Shown here piece by piece: positions 47,920 to 60,634 of a stretch of 64,000 nucleotides of DNA. Location of the stretch: positions 310,001 to 374,000 of the forward strand of contig JAIXMN010000016.1 of assembly GCA_025716815.1 (NCBI GenBank). The letters are read 5' to 3'. This DNA comes from Dichotomocladium elegans. Taxonomy: Eukaryota > Mucoromycota > Mucoromycetes > Mucorales > Lichtheimiaceae. Under the pieces are notes generated by a model. That model was not told the DNA's origin. It saw nothing but the letters and a program-made list of their open reading frames with translations, and searched no databases. How positions within the stretch are numbered: position 1 is the stretch's first letter; every line of letters starts with the position of its first letter. The translations under genes and the position numbers were made by a program.

Positions 47920-50900
47920 ATTATACGCCATTGATTAGATTATGCTCGGTCCACCTCTCCCTCCTCCGTCTCAAGCACATTAGTCGGGCGCGCCAAGAGC
48001 AAGTCTATCTATATATCCAACACTGAAAATCAAGAGGAAGGAGAGCAAGGTTGAGGCGAGATAGTCCCCTCTTTGAGAAAGTATTTGTCGTACAAAATGC
48101 ACATAGAATGTCGCATAAATATTATGCACTTAACAAATAACTGACGCAAAAGATGATGTTATGGTCATGGCCGTCTCCACCTTCAATGTTCATGTCCACG
48201 GATATGACTTGCTCTTTCACTAACTACAGGGAGGGGTTGGCTCGAGCATCAGTGCTGTAGCTCGTCTTTGAGACGCTGTGGGATGATGTACTAGGCAATG
48301 CAATCATCCAAAGAATATGCTATCTGCTAGAAGCATCAGTGTATTGACGGATAGATTACGACGCATATGTATGTGGCATACATGGTTCACTGACGAAAAA
48401 AAGACACCCAATTTGATACCAAAAGGGCCGCGATGGGCGTCGATGGAAATACAACGGAAACTTGAAGTGCTGACTAGGCTCTGGTGGTACCAGAGCACTC
48501 CATGACAGGTGGAAATACAGAAACAGGAGAAGGTCGGTGGCCAGCCAGGAAGAGGATACCTGAAAGCAAAAGAGTGTGAGTCGTCTAGTACTTGGAGGAT
48601 ATATTGAATCTATTCCATGTTGTCATCGTATTCGCGGGAAGACTAAAATATCATCAGCACTGACAAGTTGCTTTGAATGGTCCTGGTTGAGGGAGCTATT
48701 GAGGTGTAACGGACCCAATGAAAAACACATTGAAACACATCGCCAGGGGTGATGTTAAGTAGGAGAAGTTCCGTTCCGTTTACCAGAATATAAAAGATGA
48801 GGAGAAAAAGAGGGATCCCTTGTCGAAGTCCGCCCTATAGAGGAAGAGAATACGAGATAACACCGTTGGCATGGACATTGGTTCGAGCTGAGGAAGAACA
48901 GGTGACTAAATGCAGCGCGGTGGCTCAGATCCCAGGTACTCGGGTGTGAATTCTGTCGCAGACTTTCTGATCAAGAAACAAACTGGGAACCGAAGAAAAA
49001 CCAGTAGGGACCTGTTTTATTGCAGTGCGAGTGAGAAGGCCACGATATGCAGTAAAGCAATTGGGTCAGGAACCAATCATGAAAAGAAGAGACTACACTA
49101 GTACGTAGTCATAGCAATAATACAGGTCCATCAAGCGCTCAAGTGTCACAATGAATGCGCGAGATTCCGGGTGCCAATTCCCGAGAGGGAAAGGCAGATT
49201 TGCTGTTCCGTAGAGGAAATTTATCAGGATTCAATGCCTCGTCTGCTTACTCGGAGTGACCTTTCGGCGTTTGACTCTAAACTGGCATGGTAAAATGGCC
49301 ATGGGTGCAGTTACATGTCTCGGAGGAAGGTCCGTTGGCGACCTTTTCTTCTAATACATTTAACTAAAGAACAGTTGATCTTTTCCCTATTTGCCTTGGA
49401 CGGAGGATGGAAGATTCCAAATGAAGTGGGAGTGGAGGTGAGGGGAGCTGCGATAGATCGCTGGAAGTCAGGGTCACGAGCCAGTTGAGGGTTGCCTCGT
49501 CGCCATCACACCAGCCAGCTATCTTTGAGGAGAAAAAAGATTCCTGGGTGAGCAATGCTGAGAAACCAGCTGCTCCCATCACTTTCGACATTATTTGGTG
49601 TGTGATGTTGTCGAATATGCTTTTATGCACAGTACTTTATTAGTATCTTTTATGCGACATATATGAATCAACGTAAACAAGTGACAATAAAAGCATAGCA
49701 ATCAAGGAAAAAGAAGGGGGGAAGAGATTCACCGTTTCCGTGGTACCAAAACGCTTGGTTAATATCTCATCGTCTCGAAAGAAGTTGAAATCACCCTTCT
49801 AACGCCTTAGCGTTTGCACAGGACGCCCATTCATGTCATTCATCACCGATTTCACACAATAGTAGCGCCCTTATGTTTTTAGTCGTGTCTGAGTTTCCGT
49901 GCTTGGACATCTTAAACTGACTGAAAAAGATCCGAAGCAAGCTCAAGTGCATCCACTTCCCTCTGCTATCGATTCCGATGCATCGCCCGCCAAACTATCC
50001 ACGGCAATTACACATTCTATTCACACTAACGTTTATACACCAAAAATGGCCAGATCATACACACCTATCCAACTCTTGACGCTAGGTCCGGGTATCACAG
50101 ACCGGGGACCCTGGCTTCTCCGAAGAATATGAGCCATCTTGGCATATTACTGTACCTCATGCGTCTTAGCGCCATTCAGCATCAATGATAAATTTGATCA
50201 AGAAAAAAAGCTTGATACTTCTATATCATTTCAGTTGGATGGTTTCTACTGAGCTAAGGCTTCTCCAGGAAAGATTCTGTGGAGGTCAAAGTCCTTCTGT
50301 GTAGCGAGTCTTCGATTTTACACTTGAGCGCCTGCCGCGCATGCGACAGCCAAAAGTAGTATGTCGGTATAGATCATCCATTTATGGAACCTTTGGAAGG
50401 ACACCTGCTGCTCTAGACCGAACAAAGTTGCTTCTGAAACTTTTTACTTGGGCATTGTTCAAACCAGATACCAAAATTACGGTAGGTACGGTCCTAACTA
50501 CTCTTGAATGGAACGAAGTCGGGCGATACTAACTCTTTAAAAAAGATCGCATGTGTCCAGTTTAAAGCAAATTTCTTCCTCCCAAAAAAAGAATACCCGA
50601 TTCTGAGGTGAAAACATCTGCCGGGTGTTCTATTTAAATCGCGTCTCCTGGAAGCCCTTGTCATTCGTCCAAGAATTACTTTGAAACGAACAAAAGTTCT
50701 CTCACATGTTACTAAGCGAAATAAAAAATGTTGCCCGGGTCTGGAGAAGGAGAAAAAAAAAAGTTTTTGTATTTCCGCCTTCTTCGTATCCGATCACCCT
50801 AAGCCTGCCTGAAGTCGAACGAACAAGCCTGCATTACCGTTCATGTACGTCGTCGGGAAGGAGACCTGAACTGCTCCGTTCCCGCTGTTCTTCCCGCTAC

Positions 50901-51395
50901 ACTCATAACCTCTTGCTTGAAGCGGCGCCGCGATCCTTTTTTTATTCGACGCTTTTCAAGTCGGGATGAGTCGGTATTTTCAGGCGAAAAGATGTTATTG
51001 TCTACAAAGATGAAGCGGATGAGCGTTTGGGCTTCTGAGTGGCTTGCTATCCGGAGGTTGGAATCTCTGCACACCAGCACAAATATTGGCAAGACCTTCG
51101 ATGAATCGAGAAGGTCTTCATTCATCAAGGGAACGCTGGTCCTAAAGGCATATATCATTTTATCAGAGGGGATGATTGAAGATGAAAGACTTTCACACGT
51201 TAGAATCTTTCGTTTGCGTGTCATTTGTGCTCTTTTGACAGCATGCAGAATAGAAATGATGAATAGAAAACGATCCCCCCCGGATGATGGCGTTTGATTC
51301 GCCCAAGCTAATGACTTTTAAATATTTTTTTTTCGGGGTCCTGAGCAAAAAAATGGGTTCTTCCACTAAGCAAATACACCTAAAAGTTCTCAACA
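47920..51395. other. Gene-poor region of 3.5 kb
   Basis: No gene supported. Short open frames occur (for example 49364-49630 minus, 50917-51297 plus overlapping 50841-51224 minus) without motifs or splice support. No tRNA or transposase motif was found. It may hold old mobile-element debris too decayed to read. The right end is the ADE12 promoter. Confidence 0.45.
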
Positions 51396-53105
51396 ATGTC
51401 TTCCATCCTGTCAAAGGACGGTCTTACTGTTGTTCTAGGCGCCCAATGGGGTGACGAAGGCAAGGGTAAGCTTTCTGACATTCTTTGCGGTGAAGCCGAT
51501 GTCTGCGCGCGCTGTCAGGTAGATAAACGGAATGACAGGTTTTTGGTTTCTTTTTTTCCCTTTTCCTCATCGAGGTATGTGTCTTTTGTGATTTAGGGAG
51601 GCAACAATGCCGGCCACACCATCGTCGTCAACGATGTCAAATATGACTTCCACCTTTTGCCTTCCGGTAGAGTATCTACCCATATATTGGGTCTGGTGAT
51701 ACGGAAGAGATTGTTTGTATCTGACATTTATATATTATGGAAAATGACAGGCCTGATCAATCCTTCATGTATTGCCTTGGTCGGTACTGGTGTTGTCGTT
51801 CATTTGCCTTCTTTCTTTGATGAGCTGGAGAAGCTTATCACCAAGGGTAAGTTAGTGTGTGTGTGTGTGTGTGCGTCTGCGTCTGCGTCTGGGGCTTTCT
51901 TGATCGGAGTGAAAAAAAGATCTCAACCCCTCCAACAAACTATGTAGGACTTGACTGCGGTGATCGTCTGTTCATCTCTGATCGTGCCCACCTTGTGTTT
52001 GATCTTCATCAAATTATTGATGGCCTTAAGGAGATTGAGCTTGGACGTGGTAGCATCGGAACCACTAAGAAGGGCATCGGACCGGCCTACTCGTCTAAGG
52101 CCTCGCGCTCTGGTATTCGAGTTCATCACCTTTACAATTTTGAGGAGTTCTCTGCAAAATTCCGTACCATGGTCGAGAACAAACGCAAGCGCTATGGCAA
52201 TTTTGAATACGACGTCGAGGGTGAACTCGTGCGCTACCGCCAGCTTGCCGAACGTCTCCGACCGCACGTGGTAGATGGCGTTTCGTTCCTCCACAAGCAA
52301 ATCCGCGACGGCAAGAAGGTTCTTGTCGAGGGCGCCAATGCCCTCATGTTGGACATCGACTTTGGCACCTATCCCTACGTGACCTCGTCCAATACTGCTG
52401 TTGGCGGTGTGTGCACTGGCCTTGGTGTTCCGCCGACGATGGTCAAGAAGGTTGTTGGTGTTGTGAAGGCCTACACGACCCGCGTCGGCGGTGGCCCGTT
52501 CCCCACCGAACAGCTGAATGTGAGAACGAACGCAAATAAGGACCTAGATAGATGCACCTATGACTCACTGTGACCGAATTTATTTTAACGCAGGATGTGG
52601 GCGAATATCTCCAGCGGGTTGGTTTCGAGTTCGGTGTCACCACCGGTCGCAAGCGCCGTTGTGGCTGGCTGGACATGGTCGTTGTTCAGTACTCATGCAT
52701 GATCAATGGCTACACTAGCCTGAACATTACCAAGCTCGATATTCTTGACCAGCTTCCCACCATCAAGGTTGCTGTCCGCTACAAGCTCGATGGCAAGCCT
52801 CTCGAGTCCTTCCCTGCCGACCTTAACGTCCTCGAACGCATCGAAGTTGAATACATCGAGGTTCCCGGATGGCAGACCGATATTTCGAAATGCCGCAAGT
52901 ACGAAGAGCTTCCCGAGAACGCGCGGAAGTATATCGAGTTGATTGAAAAGGAATCGGGTGTGCCAGGTAAGAGAACACAGAATCATGTTGCGAATATGCC
53001 CAATCTGATTTTTTTCTTTCCCGTCCCATCGCAATGAAAACAGTTGAATGGATTGGTGTTGGTGCCAGCCGTGATGCCATGATCAGAAAGCCATTACCCC
53101 AGTAA
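51396..53105 (+). CDS. ADE12: Adenylosuccinate synthetase
   Basis: First committed step from IMP to AMP: IMP + Asp + GTP to adenylosuccinate. Six exons; the introns begin at GTAGAT (51519), GTAGAG (51667), GTAAGT (51847), GTGAGA (52519) and GTAAGA (52967) and all join in frame, giving about 430 residues. The N-terminal GTP/IMP loop ([19 protein letters not shown]) with catalytic Asp, GGNNAGHTI with catalytic His, [36 protein letters not shown] and [10 protein letters not shown] are all present. The end is [12 protein letters not shown]. The start at 51396 sits directly before the conserved region. It is convergent with the next gene, with only about 160 bases between stops. Confidence 0.97.
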
Positions 53106-53264
53106 TAAAAGCTGTACATATCGTTTTTTTTACTTTGCAATAAATCAAAGTTTGATTCCTGGATTCTTTTTTATGCGATCATGTGTAGTAGAGAAAATCT
53201 TGCAATTTATTTACAGATGGGTATGGGTAGAAGACAAAACTCGGGAAGGAGATCGTATATATCT

Positions 53265-55151
53265 TTAGCCCCGATGATACGGCTGTGATGAATGATTTCT
53301 GGCAAACGATTGCCAACTCATGTTGGCTTGTTCTTTGGTCTTTTCCAAAGAAGGCGATGTAGTTCGGCGATCTCTGTCCTGGAAATGCGTCCGTGAATTG
53401 GGGGATTGCCACCCGCTACTACTTCTCCCGCTCGCTGGCGAGGCAGAGTGTCTCTCGGAGCGGTTGGAATGGCGTGGACTGACGGACAATTGGGACCAGC
53501 CCAGGGCCGGAGTCGAGGGCGAGCGCAAAGACTCATCCGACTCATGGTGATGGGTCGCCGACGAATTTTGACTAATAACGATAGGGGCTTCCCTAGCTGA
53601 GGGAGAAGTTTGGGTCCTACAATGGTCATCCCACTCCTTGGACGCAGTGTTCTCAACCTTCTGCCCTGGCTGCTCCCGTGACGCGGGAGTGAAATGCGGT
53701 CGAGTGCGACCAGGCGACGACGATGGATTTTTATCCGGCATATTCTTGAGCAGGTGTTTCGTGATCTGTGAGAGTGCCGATCGTACCTTCAGCGGTGGAG
53801 CTGGCGATTGATGCTGGTGCTGGACACGCACTTGGGGAACGTCGATGCTCGTTTTCGTTGAGGTGCTGCTTGAATGCGAAAGGACCTGTGTACTATGGCT
53901 GTCGTCTGAGAAATCTTGCGAAGCCGTCCTGCCTTTGCTTTCGATGGATGATATGCTCGACGATGTACTAGTTGCCTGGTTACCAGGCGAGCGAGAAAGG
54001 CCATAGTTTCTGCGCGTCTCCTCAAGCGCAAACGACATCCATCGCGAAGAAGCATCTTGTAACTGCGAAGGCGATCGTTCACTTGGTTTATTTGCTACTT
54101 CTGCAGCTTTCTTTTCGCCAGACGTATCTCGGCTAGTGATACCATCGTTGTTGCTGCTGAGCGACGTATCGTTGTTCCAACGCATTGCATTTTTTTCCTG
54201 CTCCACACTGGTCGTCATGGGAGGTATCTCTACCACCGTTTCCTCCGTTACTTCGCTTACTACCGTAGCAACCGCTTGCTCCTCTTCCCCTTGACGCTGC
54301 TGATCCACAAGTTCTAGTTGTTCCATAGTATCCTGACCATCTTTGGAGTCATTCACGTTCTCCAATGATATTTTGGAATCAAAATCTCGAGGCAACCCCT
54401 CTTCGGCCATGGACCCCTCGTTGTTTTCCTCTGACGCTTCATGATCCTGTTGCTCACCATCGCCTCGTGAAATATCGTCGGGTCCATCGCTAGGATCGTC
54501 TACGGCCACGAGGCTTTCTGAAGGTGTATGGTTGGCCATTTCATTCGCTCTCTCGGTAGTCGCAGACCCGAACCGCCTAATAAACTCTTGCTTGGCTGCC
54601 TCACACTCTTCGTTGTATTCTTTCTGAAGTGTCTCTGAGTATGATGCCCATCCCTGAACGTTGTTCACTTCTGATGGGCGAACGGGGATATGTTCGTATT
54701 TATGTATGGGTCGTCGCCAGCTGGTAGCGAGATCACTCGCAACTAACTTCGGTCTGTCATCATCGTTGCGACGCCAGGAATCTAGTTTGTCTATATTCTG
54801 TCGGCGTTGTTCGATGAGTGATTCCATCGCGGCTTTCTGTTGTTCTCGCTCTTTAGCGCTGGGGATACGCCAGACGATACCGCCATCATTACTCTTCTTC
54901 AATTCAGTTTCGGGCTTGCGCCGAGCTCCTGTCGCCTCAGAGAAGGAGGCAGCTATAGTAAGAGTAGAAGTAGTGTGTTTCTTTTCCAGCTCTTGAGTTT
55001 TTGTAATACCAGCGTCTGACGAATTCGGCTTAGTTTTTGCCTTTGCATCAGGACCGCCATGATTGTCTGAAACGAGGTTCTCGTCTTCTTCGTCCATCAT
55101 ATCAGCCCAAGATTCATTGGGGGACCGATAAAACGAATCCAAATCGAGCAT
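53265..55151 (-). CDS. Uncharacterised 628-residue disordered protein
   Basis: Single uninterrupted frame. An acidic N-terminus (MLDLDSFYRSPNESWADMMD) is followed at about residues 70-200 by a more structured, charged helical region (WRIPSAKEREQQKAAMESL, RRPIHKYEHIPVRPSEVN, EYNEECEAAKQEFIRRFG). The rest is Ser/Thr/Glu/Gln-rich and disordered, with several Ser-Pro and Ser-Arg sites. No domain, signal peptide or membrane segment is recognised. Length, ATG context and position between two genes support a real gene; the function is unknown. A short 3' intron cannot be excluded. Confidence 0.75.
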   Translation of the reverse strand: MLDLDSFYRSPNESWADMMDEEDENLVSDNHGGPDAKAKTKPNSSDAGITKTQELEKKHTTSTLTIAASFSEATGARRKPETELKKSNDGGIVWRIPSAKEREQQKAAMESLIEQRRQNIDKLDSWRRNDDDRPKLVASDLATSWRRPIHKYEHIPVRPSEVNNVQGWASYSETLQKEYNEECEAAKQEFIRRFGSATTERANEMANHTPSESLVAVDDPSDGPDDISRGDGEQQDHEASEENNEGSMAEEGLPRDFDSKISLENVNDSKDGQDTMEQLELVDQQRQGEEEQAVATVVSEVTEETVVEIPPMTTSVEQEKNAMRWNNDTSLSSNNDGITSRDTSGEKKAAEVANKPSERSPSQLQDASSRWMSFALEETRRNYGLSRSPGNQATSTSSSISSIESKGRTASQDFSDDSHSTQVLSHSSSTSTKTSIDVPQVRVQHQHQSPAPPLKVRSALSQITKHLLKNMPDKNPSSSPGRTRPHFTPASREQPGQKVENTASKEWDDHCRTQTSPSAREAPIVISQNSSATHHHESDESLRSPSTPALGWSQLSVSPRHSNRSERHSASPASGRSSSGWQSPNSRTHFQDRDRRTTSPSLEKTKEQANMSWQSFARNHSSQPYHRG

Positions 55152-57155
55152 GAGGACGTGCGACAGATGTGAATGGGATGGGAATAGGAAAAAGGAAGTA
55201 TGAATGCTCCCGGGAGCTGCAAAACAAGCGAAAAGCGGGCACCCGGCGCTTTCTCATAAAAAAAAAAAGAACGTGGAGGGGGTTGCGCGGGGAATGGGTC
55301 GAGAGGGGTTTTGAATTTCCCGTCCTCGCATGACTTGCGGCAAATAGCTGCCTAGCTTGCCTCAAAGCAAGGATACTCATATCCCAATTTACCCCACGTC
55401 TACTCAATCCAACCGATCATTTTCTTTTCTATGAAATAACAAATGCTGTAAAAAGTAGCTCATGGAGACATGTTAACCAACCGGACATGAATGGGAAGTG
55501 GAAACCTAAAAAGAGATGTTGTATATGCATATGGCTGACACGCCGGGTCAGGGTGCATTTTTCACCTTGGAAATGAGAATAAATTATCCCTTGCTTGCGG
55601 AAAACGACTTTATGTCACCACTGTCGAAAAAGCGACCACCGTGCAACGTTTGCATTAACCAGCAATATCGAGTATTTACTAGACTCAGTACGATAACAGT
55701 AGTAATACTTTGCCGCAGTAGCTGGATGTCCTCTGACTATTCTTCCAAGGGTTGACAGAGGCCAGTTGAAAGTCGATTTTGTCCATTGGCTTAGTTGGCC
55801 GGTTGCAGTTGAAACTATTAAGTGTGTAGAAAACTTGCGCTCTTGTTTTACATGGCCATTAGCAAGTTGCCGACTTGCAGAAGTATTTGCATCTTGCGTC
55901 ACTTAAAAAGATCACTTAACAAAAAAACAATGCTTGCTATATGACGCTAGTGGAGGAATGGGGAAGAGAAGGCAATTGAGAAGAAGAATGTCGTTTGAGC
56001 TAATTAAACTTCTCTTTTTCATTTTCTCCTTATTTTACCCTAAATAATCGTGAATATTGCACAATGTCGTGCTATTGCTCGAGACAGCGACATGTGAATG
56101 GGCAATTAATGCCCAAATTGGTGCGGATTGCATCATTTTAAGATTTGCACTATTAATGCGCAACAACTCGTACATTTGCTGTAAAGAAGAAAGTACGGAT
56201 AATAGACGAATGCGCTCGTGTTTGTGATAGTTTAAAATGAAAATTTGATGTATCCTTCGCAATGCGATATGCTGCTATTCCTGCTGCATAAGAGAATCCA
56301 TTATAAAACCCCCTCTCCTACCCCTTGTTGCTCTCTCTCTCCCCCCTCCAATAGATAAAACCAACACATACCGAGTACTAATAGTAGTATGTTTCTATGT
56401 GTGTATTTGCTCTTTCTAATGCACGCCAGAAGCTTGTTCTAAGGCAACCTAGTTTGTTCTTCTGATTTATTTAGGCGCAGATAACTAAGACGTGTTTGCT
56501 TATATGTCTGTCAGACGTGATAGTTGTTTCCATTCAATAGGGAGAGTTATCAAACGACTACGCTGAACTCCTTACTAGAAAGATAGGTAGAACGCTCAAG
56601 AGAAAGACAGAAAGACAGACAGACAGAGAGACAGAGAGAGAGAGAGAGAGAAAGAGAGACAGAGAGAGAGGGAAAGGAAGAAAGAGAGAAGAGGAAGAAA
56701 ACAAGCACCACCAATTAAAAGATAATCAAGAAAGTAAAACTCGTGGCACTTATTGCTGTTACTGCAAGTAAAATTACCGTGGTTGTGTATATCCGCCCGC
56801 TTTTGCTTTTTTGACTTTAGTAATGAATGGCCGGACCCTGTCCATCCGTTGCTAACTCGATCGGCAAGACAGGATAAGCTAGTAGTAATAGTAGCGCAAA
56901 TCCCTTTCTCATTGTGATGTCTCCAACTTCAGTCCTGATCACAAGCTTACCTACCATTTAAAACTGGCCCTGAAATTCTTTCTATAATGCCAAACGGCTT
57001 TGTGAATCTGTCATCCCCCGTCTCTGCCCCTACCTCCCTTCTGTTATATATTATACTACCTTCTCAATTATCTTCCTTCTTTTGTTCTTCTCTCCTAAGG
57101 TAGCTTCCTGTACAATAGTCTCAGCACCTCCCTTCTTTATACTCCTGAAAACATA
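55152..57155. other. Intergenic 2 kb, upstream of the Msn2-like gene
   Basis: No gene supported. Two overlapping small frames at 55516-55902 have no motif. A purine-rich microsatellite, (GACA)n/(GA)n, covers about 56587-56712. The sequence next to 57156 is the probable promoter and leader of the zinc-finger gene. Confidence 0.45.
56587..56712 (+). repeat. Purine-rich (GACA/GA)n microsatellite
   Basis: AGACAGACAG then long GA tracts on the plus strand, almost without pyrimidines other than the C of GACA, about 450 bases before the ATG at 57156. Confidence 0.85.
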
Positions 57156-58584
57156 ATGTCGCCTCCTGGTATCCGACAGTACGCTCATAATCTGTCCACG
57201 ACAACGGTAGCGCAAAATGATAACGCATTGACGTTCGTCAATCACCAACAGCAGCAAACCCCTGGTATCATCCCGAACCAAAGCTCGCCAACATTTACCG
57301 TGTCTTCTTCGTCGCCTTCTTCTTCCCTTCATTCACCCTCTTTATCTGATTACCATCAGCAGCCGTATCTCTGCATGACAACTGCAAGCATCAAAGACGA
57401 ACAACACCAGCAGAACACGCCATCGCACCACCAGCGTTTGTTCAGTTACGCCGAGCTCTTGTCTTCCCAGACTGCATCTCCTTACGAGCATCATCATTTT
57501 TCACTTCACCAACACCACCACGGAGGGCCAGGACATAGCGACCATAGCCATAATAATCACCACCATCATCACCATCATCCGCCAGAAAATACCGGGTTAG
57601 GAATCCATCAGCATGCGCGCTTTATGACAATGGGAAATGGCAGCAACAACAGTAATGATTCGTACGACAACAGAGGTCCTGACAGCAACATCCTCCCTCC
57701 CTCATCACTGGGTAACAGCGCACTTCCTCCTCCGCCGATGACAGCTGCCCTCCATACGCCTTACTCGCCGTCATCTCCGATTGCTCGCCCATTCCATCAG
57801 CAGCAAACGTCGCGCCATGGAAGTGATGCATCCCTTTATGATGGTAGTTTTGGCTACCCGTATGTGGGTAGTAACAACACCACCGTACTAGGAGGAACAG
57901 GAGGAGTCCGAGAACGTGCAGTCTCCTCTTCTGCCATCCGACCTATCACTCCCATTTCGCCCCTGAGCGACCACCACCACCAGTACAAAGATTATTACCA
58001 CCGCCCTTCATACCCACCACCATCCTTGGGTGGCGGCCGTGCTGTTCATGACTATGTTGCGGCCGACTATAACCGTCATCCCTCCTCCACAGCAACAACA
58101 GCATCAGCAGCATCAACAACAACCAAGCTTCCGCCCCGCTCTCGAGGCCGCCGCGTCTCCAACGTCCCAACACAAGGGGTCCGCATGTTTACCTGTCAAG
58201 CCGAAGGATGTGGCAAAGTATTCAAAAGGTCAGAACATCTCAAGCGCCATATTCGCTCCATCCATACCATGGAAAAGCGTAAGTTATTCTCAGAAATCTT
58301 AGGAAAAAAAAAGAGATTATGCTGTGCATTGACACATTCTGGTTATCACAGCCTTTGAGTGTCCATATCAAAGCTGCCACAAGCGATTTTCACGATCGGA
58401 TAATCTGAATCAGCATATTCGTATCCATCGTCATAGCAATGCTGGCATCAAAGCGGGGTCAACGCCAGTTCCAACAGCAGGAGGTGGACAAGGAGGCGCA
58501 TTCCCTTCAACGAACCTAAAAGATGTAGGCGCCTCATCTTTGACAAATAAAATCCCCAGAGCGACAGAAAGTTATTGGCAATAA
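57156..58584 (+). CDS. C2H2 zinc-finger factor, Msn2/Seb1-like
   Basis: Stress-type transcription factor by its DNA-binding domain. Exon 1 is 57156-58278 and exon 2 is 58352-58584 (AAGC|GTAAGT to TCACAG), giving 451 residues. The long N-terminus is rich in Ser, Pro, Gln and His, with a His-rich run near residues 125-148. Two adjacent C2H2 fingers are split by the intron: FTCQAEGCGKVFKRSEHLKR, then FECPYQSCHKRFSRSDNLNQ. The link RSIHTMEKPFEC and the RSEHLKRH/RSDNLNQH helices are those of Msn2/Msn4/Seb1, which bind AGGGG stress elements. The basic RSRGRRVSN before the fingers could be a nuclear signal. The intron position inside the linker confirms exon 2. Targets are unknown. Confidence 0.9.
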
Positions 58585-59244
58585 CGGACAGCAACAAAAG
58601 ACAACAAGGGGAGAGAGAAAAAAAATAATGTGTAAGAATAAGCTTTCCAAGGACCCCTCAATGAGCGCACAACTTTTTTCTTTCGCTTTTCCTTTCCTCC
58701 TCCCATCTATAAATCTCTCTCTCTCTCTCTCATCCTTTTTTCCACTCATTCATCCTCTCCTCCAACTCTTCTACACTTTCCTCTAATTAATTAATAAAGT
58801 TGAAACAAGGCAGTATAAAAGTATAGTGGAACCATTTTTTTTAGTTATTATTGATCCTGAGCTTTTACATTCAAAGTATATACCTGCCTTTGTACAAATA
58901 CATATTTGGAAGCGTGGACGGGTAACCTTAGGATATCTAGCCACACACACGATGCAAATATATGTGCTTTCCCTCCGTGAAAAGTTGGGGGGGGGAGGAT
59001 GGACAATGCTCGTATTATATCCCTTGGCCGGGAATATCTAATAAGCACGATGCAAGACTGGCGGTGAATTTTGCGCGTAGCAGAAACCGTTCCATAGAAC
59101 TATAGTTGTTCTCACTTTCTCGATAGAGTGAGAGTGAGAGCGCGGCCGAACGGGCTTTTTAAAAGTTTCCGTGCCAGATCCATCCTGAACAGAGCCGGCC
59201 TTTTCTTTTTCGCCTTACAATCATCTTTCTGTAATCCTCCCGAT
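58585..59244. other. Intergenic
   Basis: 3' region of the Msn2-like gene (CT repeat 58713-58732) and upstream region of the phosphatase. A frame extends upstream of 59245 without an ATG. No further gene seen. Confidence 0.4.
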
Positions 59245-60634
59245 ATGTCAGATCATCAACTAAAGAATCCTACTGCTCTTGAGATTCATGCTGTTGACGT
59301 GGATGCTCAGACGGACGATCTTAGTCCAAGCGAGCCGAAGGCTAAAATTTCCGCCTCAGAAGCTAAAGACTGGGCCCTCCTCGCAGACCCCACCATACAT
59401 AACGTGCGCCTTGAAGCTATTAGACAGAAGAGGGGGTATATCATTGACATGGACGGTGTCATCTATCATGTGAGATCAATCGGTCGGTGCTTTTATTTGT
59501 TTGTTTCTCCATCGGCTCACGTTTCCCCTCCCACTCCCCGCCCCGGGTGGAATAACAGGGTGCCAATCTACTGCCTGGGTCCAAAGAACTTGTGGAGTTT
59601 CTTGAGAAGAACAACAAAAAATACCTATTTCTGACCAATAATTCGGCACCAACGCCAAGGTAAGCTCACACACACACACACACACACAGATGCTTTCGTT
59701 CCTGCCATGTCAAACAAACATCGAAATCGGCAAAAAAGGGAACTACAACAGAAACTTGAAAGATTGGGTATCTCTATAACTGAGGATCACTTCTTTACAG
59801 CCGGCCAGGCAACAGCCTTATTTTTGAGCTCTCAATCACCGCAGGTAAAGAAGAAAACAAAATAAAAGGAAAAAAAGTTCCATATCTGACATGCATCCTC
59901 TAGGGCGGCACCTGCTATGTTATTGGTGAGCCTGGCTTGGCTTATGCATTGTACGAAAAGGGTTTCTTTATGAACGACCATAATCCTGACTATGTGGTCT
60001 TGGGAGAGGGACCTGCCTAGTAAGTCTACTGGCTGAGCTATAGCATTGTATACGTAATATTTCAAATTCCCCTTTTGGATGCTAACCAGACGAGGATCTT
60101 TTTGTACAAAAATCAGCAACTACGAAAAACTAACCAAGGCTATCCAGCTCATCCAGAATGGCGCTAAACTCATCGCAACCAACTTGGATATTGAAGGATT
60201 GGATTCCAAAGGTAACAAGATCCCATCCTGCGGCGCATTTACAGCCGCCGTTGAGCTCGTCACTCGCACCAAAGCCTTCTTTTGCGGCAAGCCGTCAGCG
60301 CTAATCATGCGGTATGCTCAGCGGGTGCTGGGTTTGAGTCGTTTGGAGACATGCATCATTGGCGATCGCATGGATACAGAGTAAGGCGATGAATGAAGCA
60401 AGTTACAAGTGCCAAAAACATCTGTTGACAGCTGCGTCTCTATGTACAAGTATTGTTGCAGGCATCAGTTCTGAAATCGATCCTGTGCTTGTTCTGTCCG
60501 GAGTTACACAGATGGAAGATCTGGCATCCTTTGCCTACCGCCCATATTTAATATTGAGTGGAGTGTATGAAATTCCCGACGTTCTACAATGGAAAGCTGC
60601 ATCTGACGTTGACGTCGAAGAGACGACGACCTAA
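59245..60634 (+). CDS. HAD-type phosphatase, NagD/Pho13 family
   Basis: Haloacid-dehalogenase phosphatase related to 4-nitrophenyl phosphatase/Pho13 and to bacterial NagD. Six exons: 59245-59469, 59559-59659, 59739-59844, 59904-60019, 60117-60380 and 60451-60634, giving 331 residues. HAD motifs in order: I, YIIDMDGVIYHG with nucleophile and acid Asp; II, YLFLTNNSAPTP; III, the Lys in FFCGKPSALIM; IV, IIGDRMDTDIVAGI with the two metal Asp. A C2 cap sits between motifs II and III (GEPGLAYALYEKGF, VVLGEGPAYNYEKL). A 70-residue N-terminal extension with Ala/Asp/Glu-rich sequence precedes motif I. The family acts in metabolite repair on small phosphates; the substrate here is not inferable. Confidence 0.92.

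Noticed and set aside
50841..51297. Overlapping 126- and 127-codon frames on both strands upstream of ADE12
   Set aside because: Each is the antisense of the other; no motif, and it sits in the probable ADE12 promoter.
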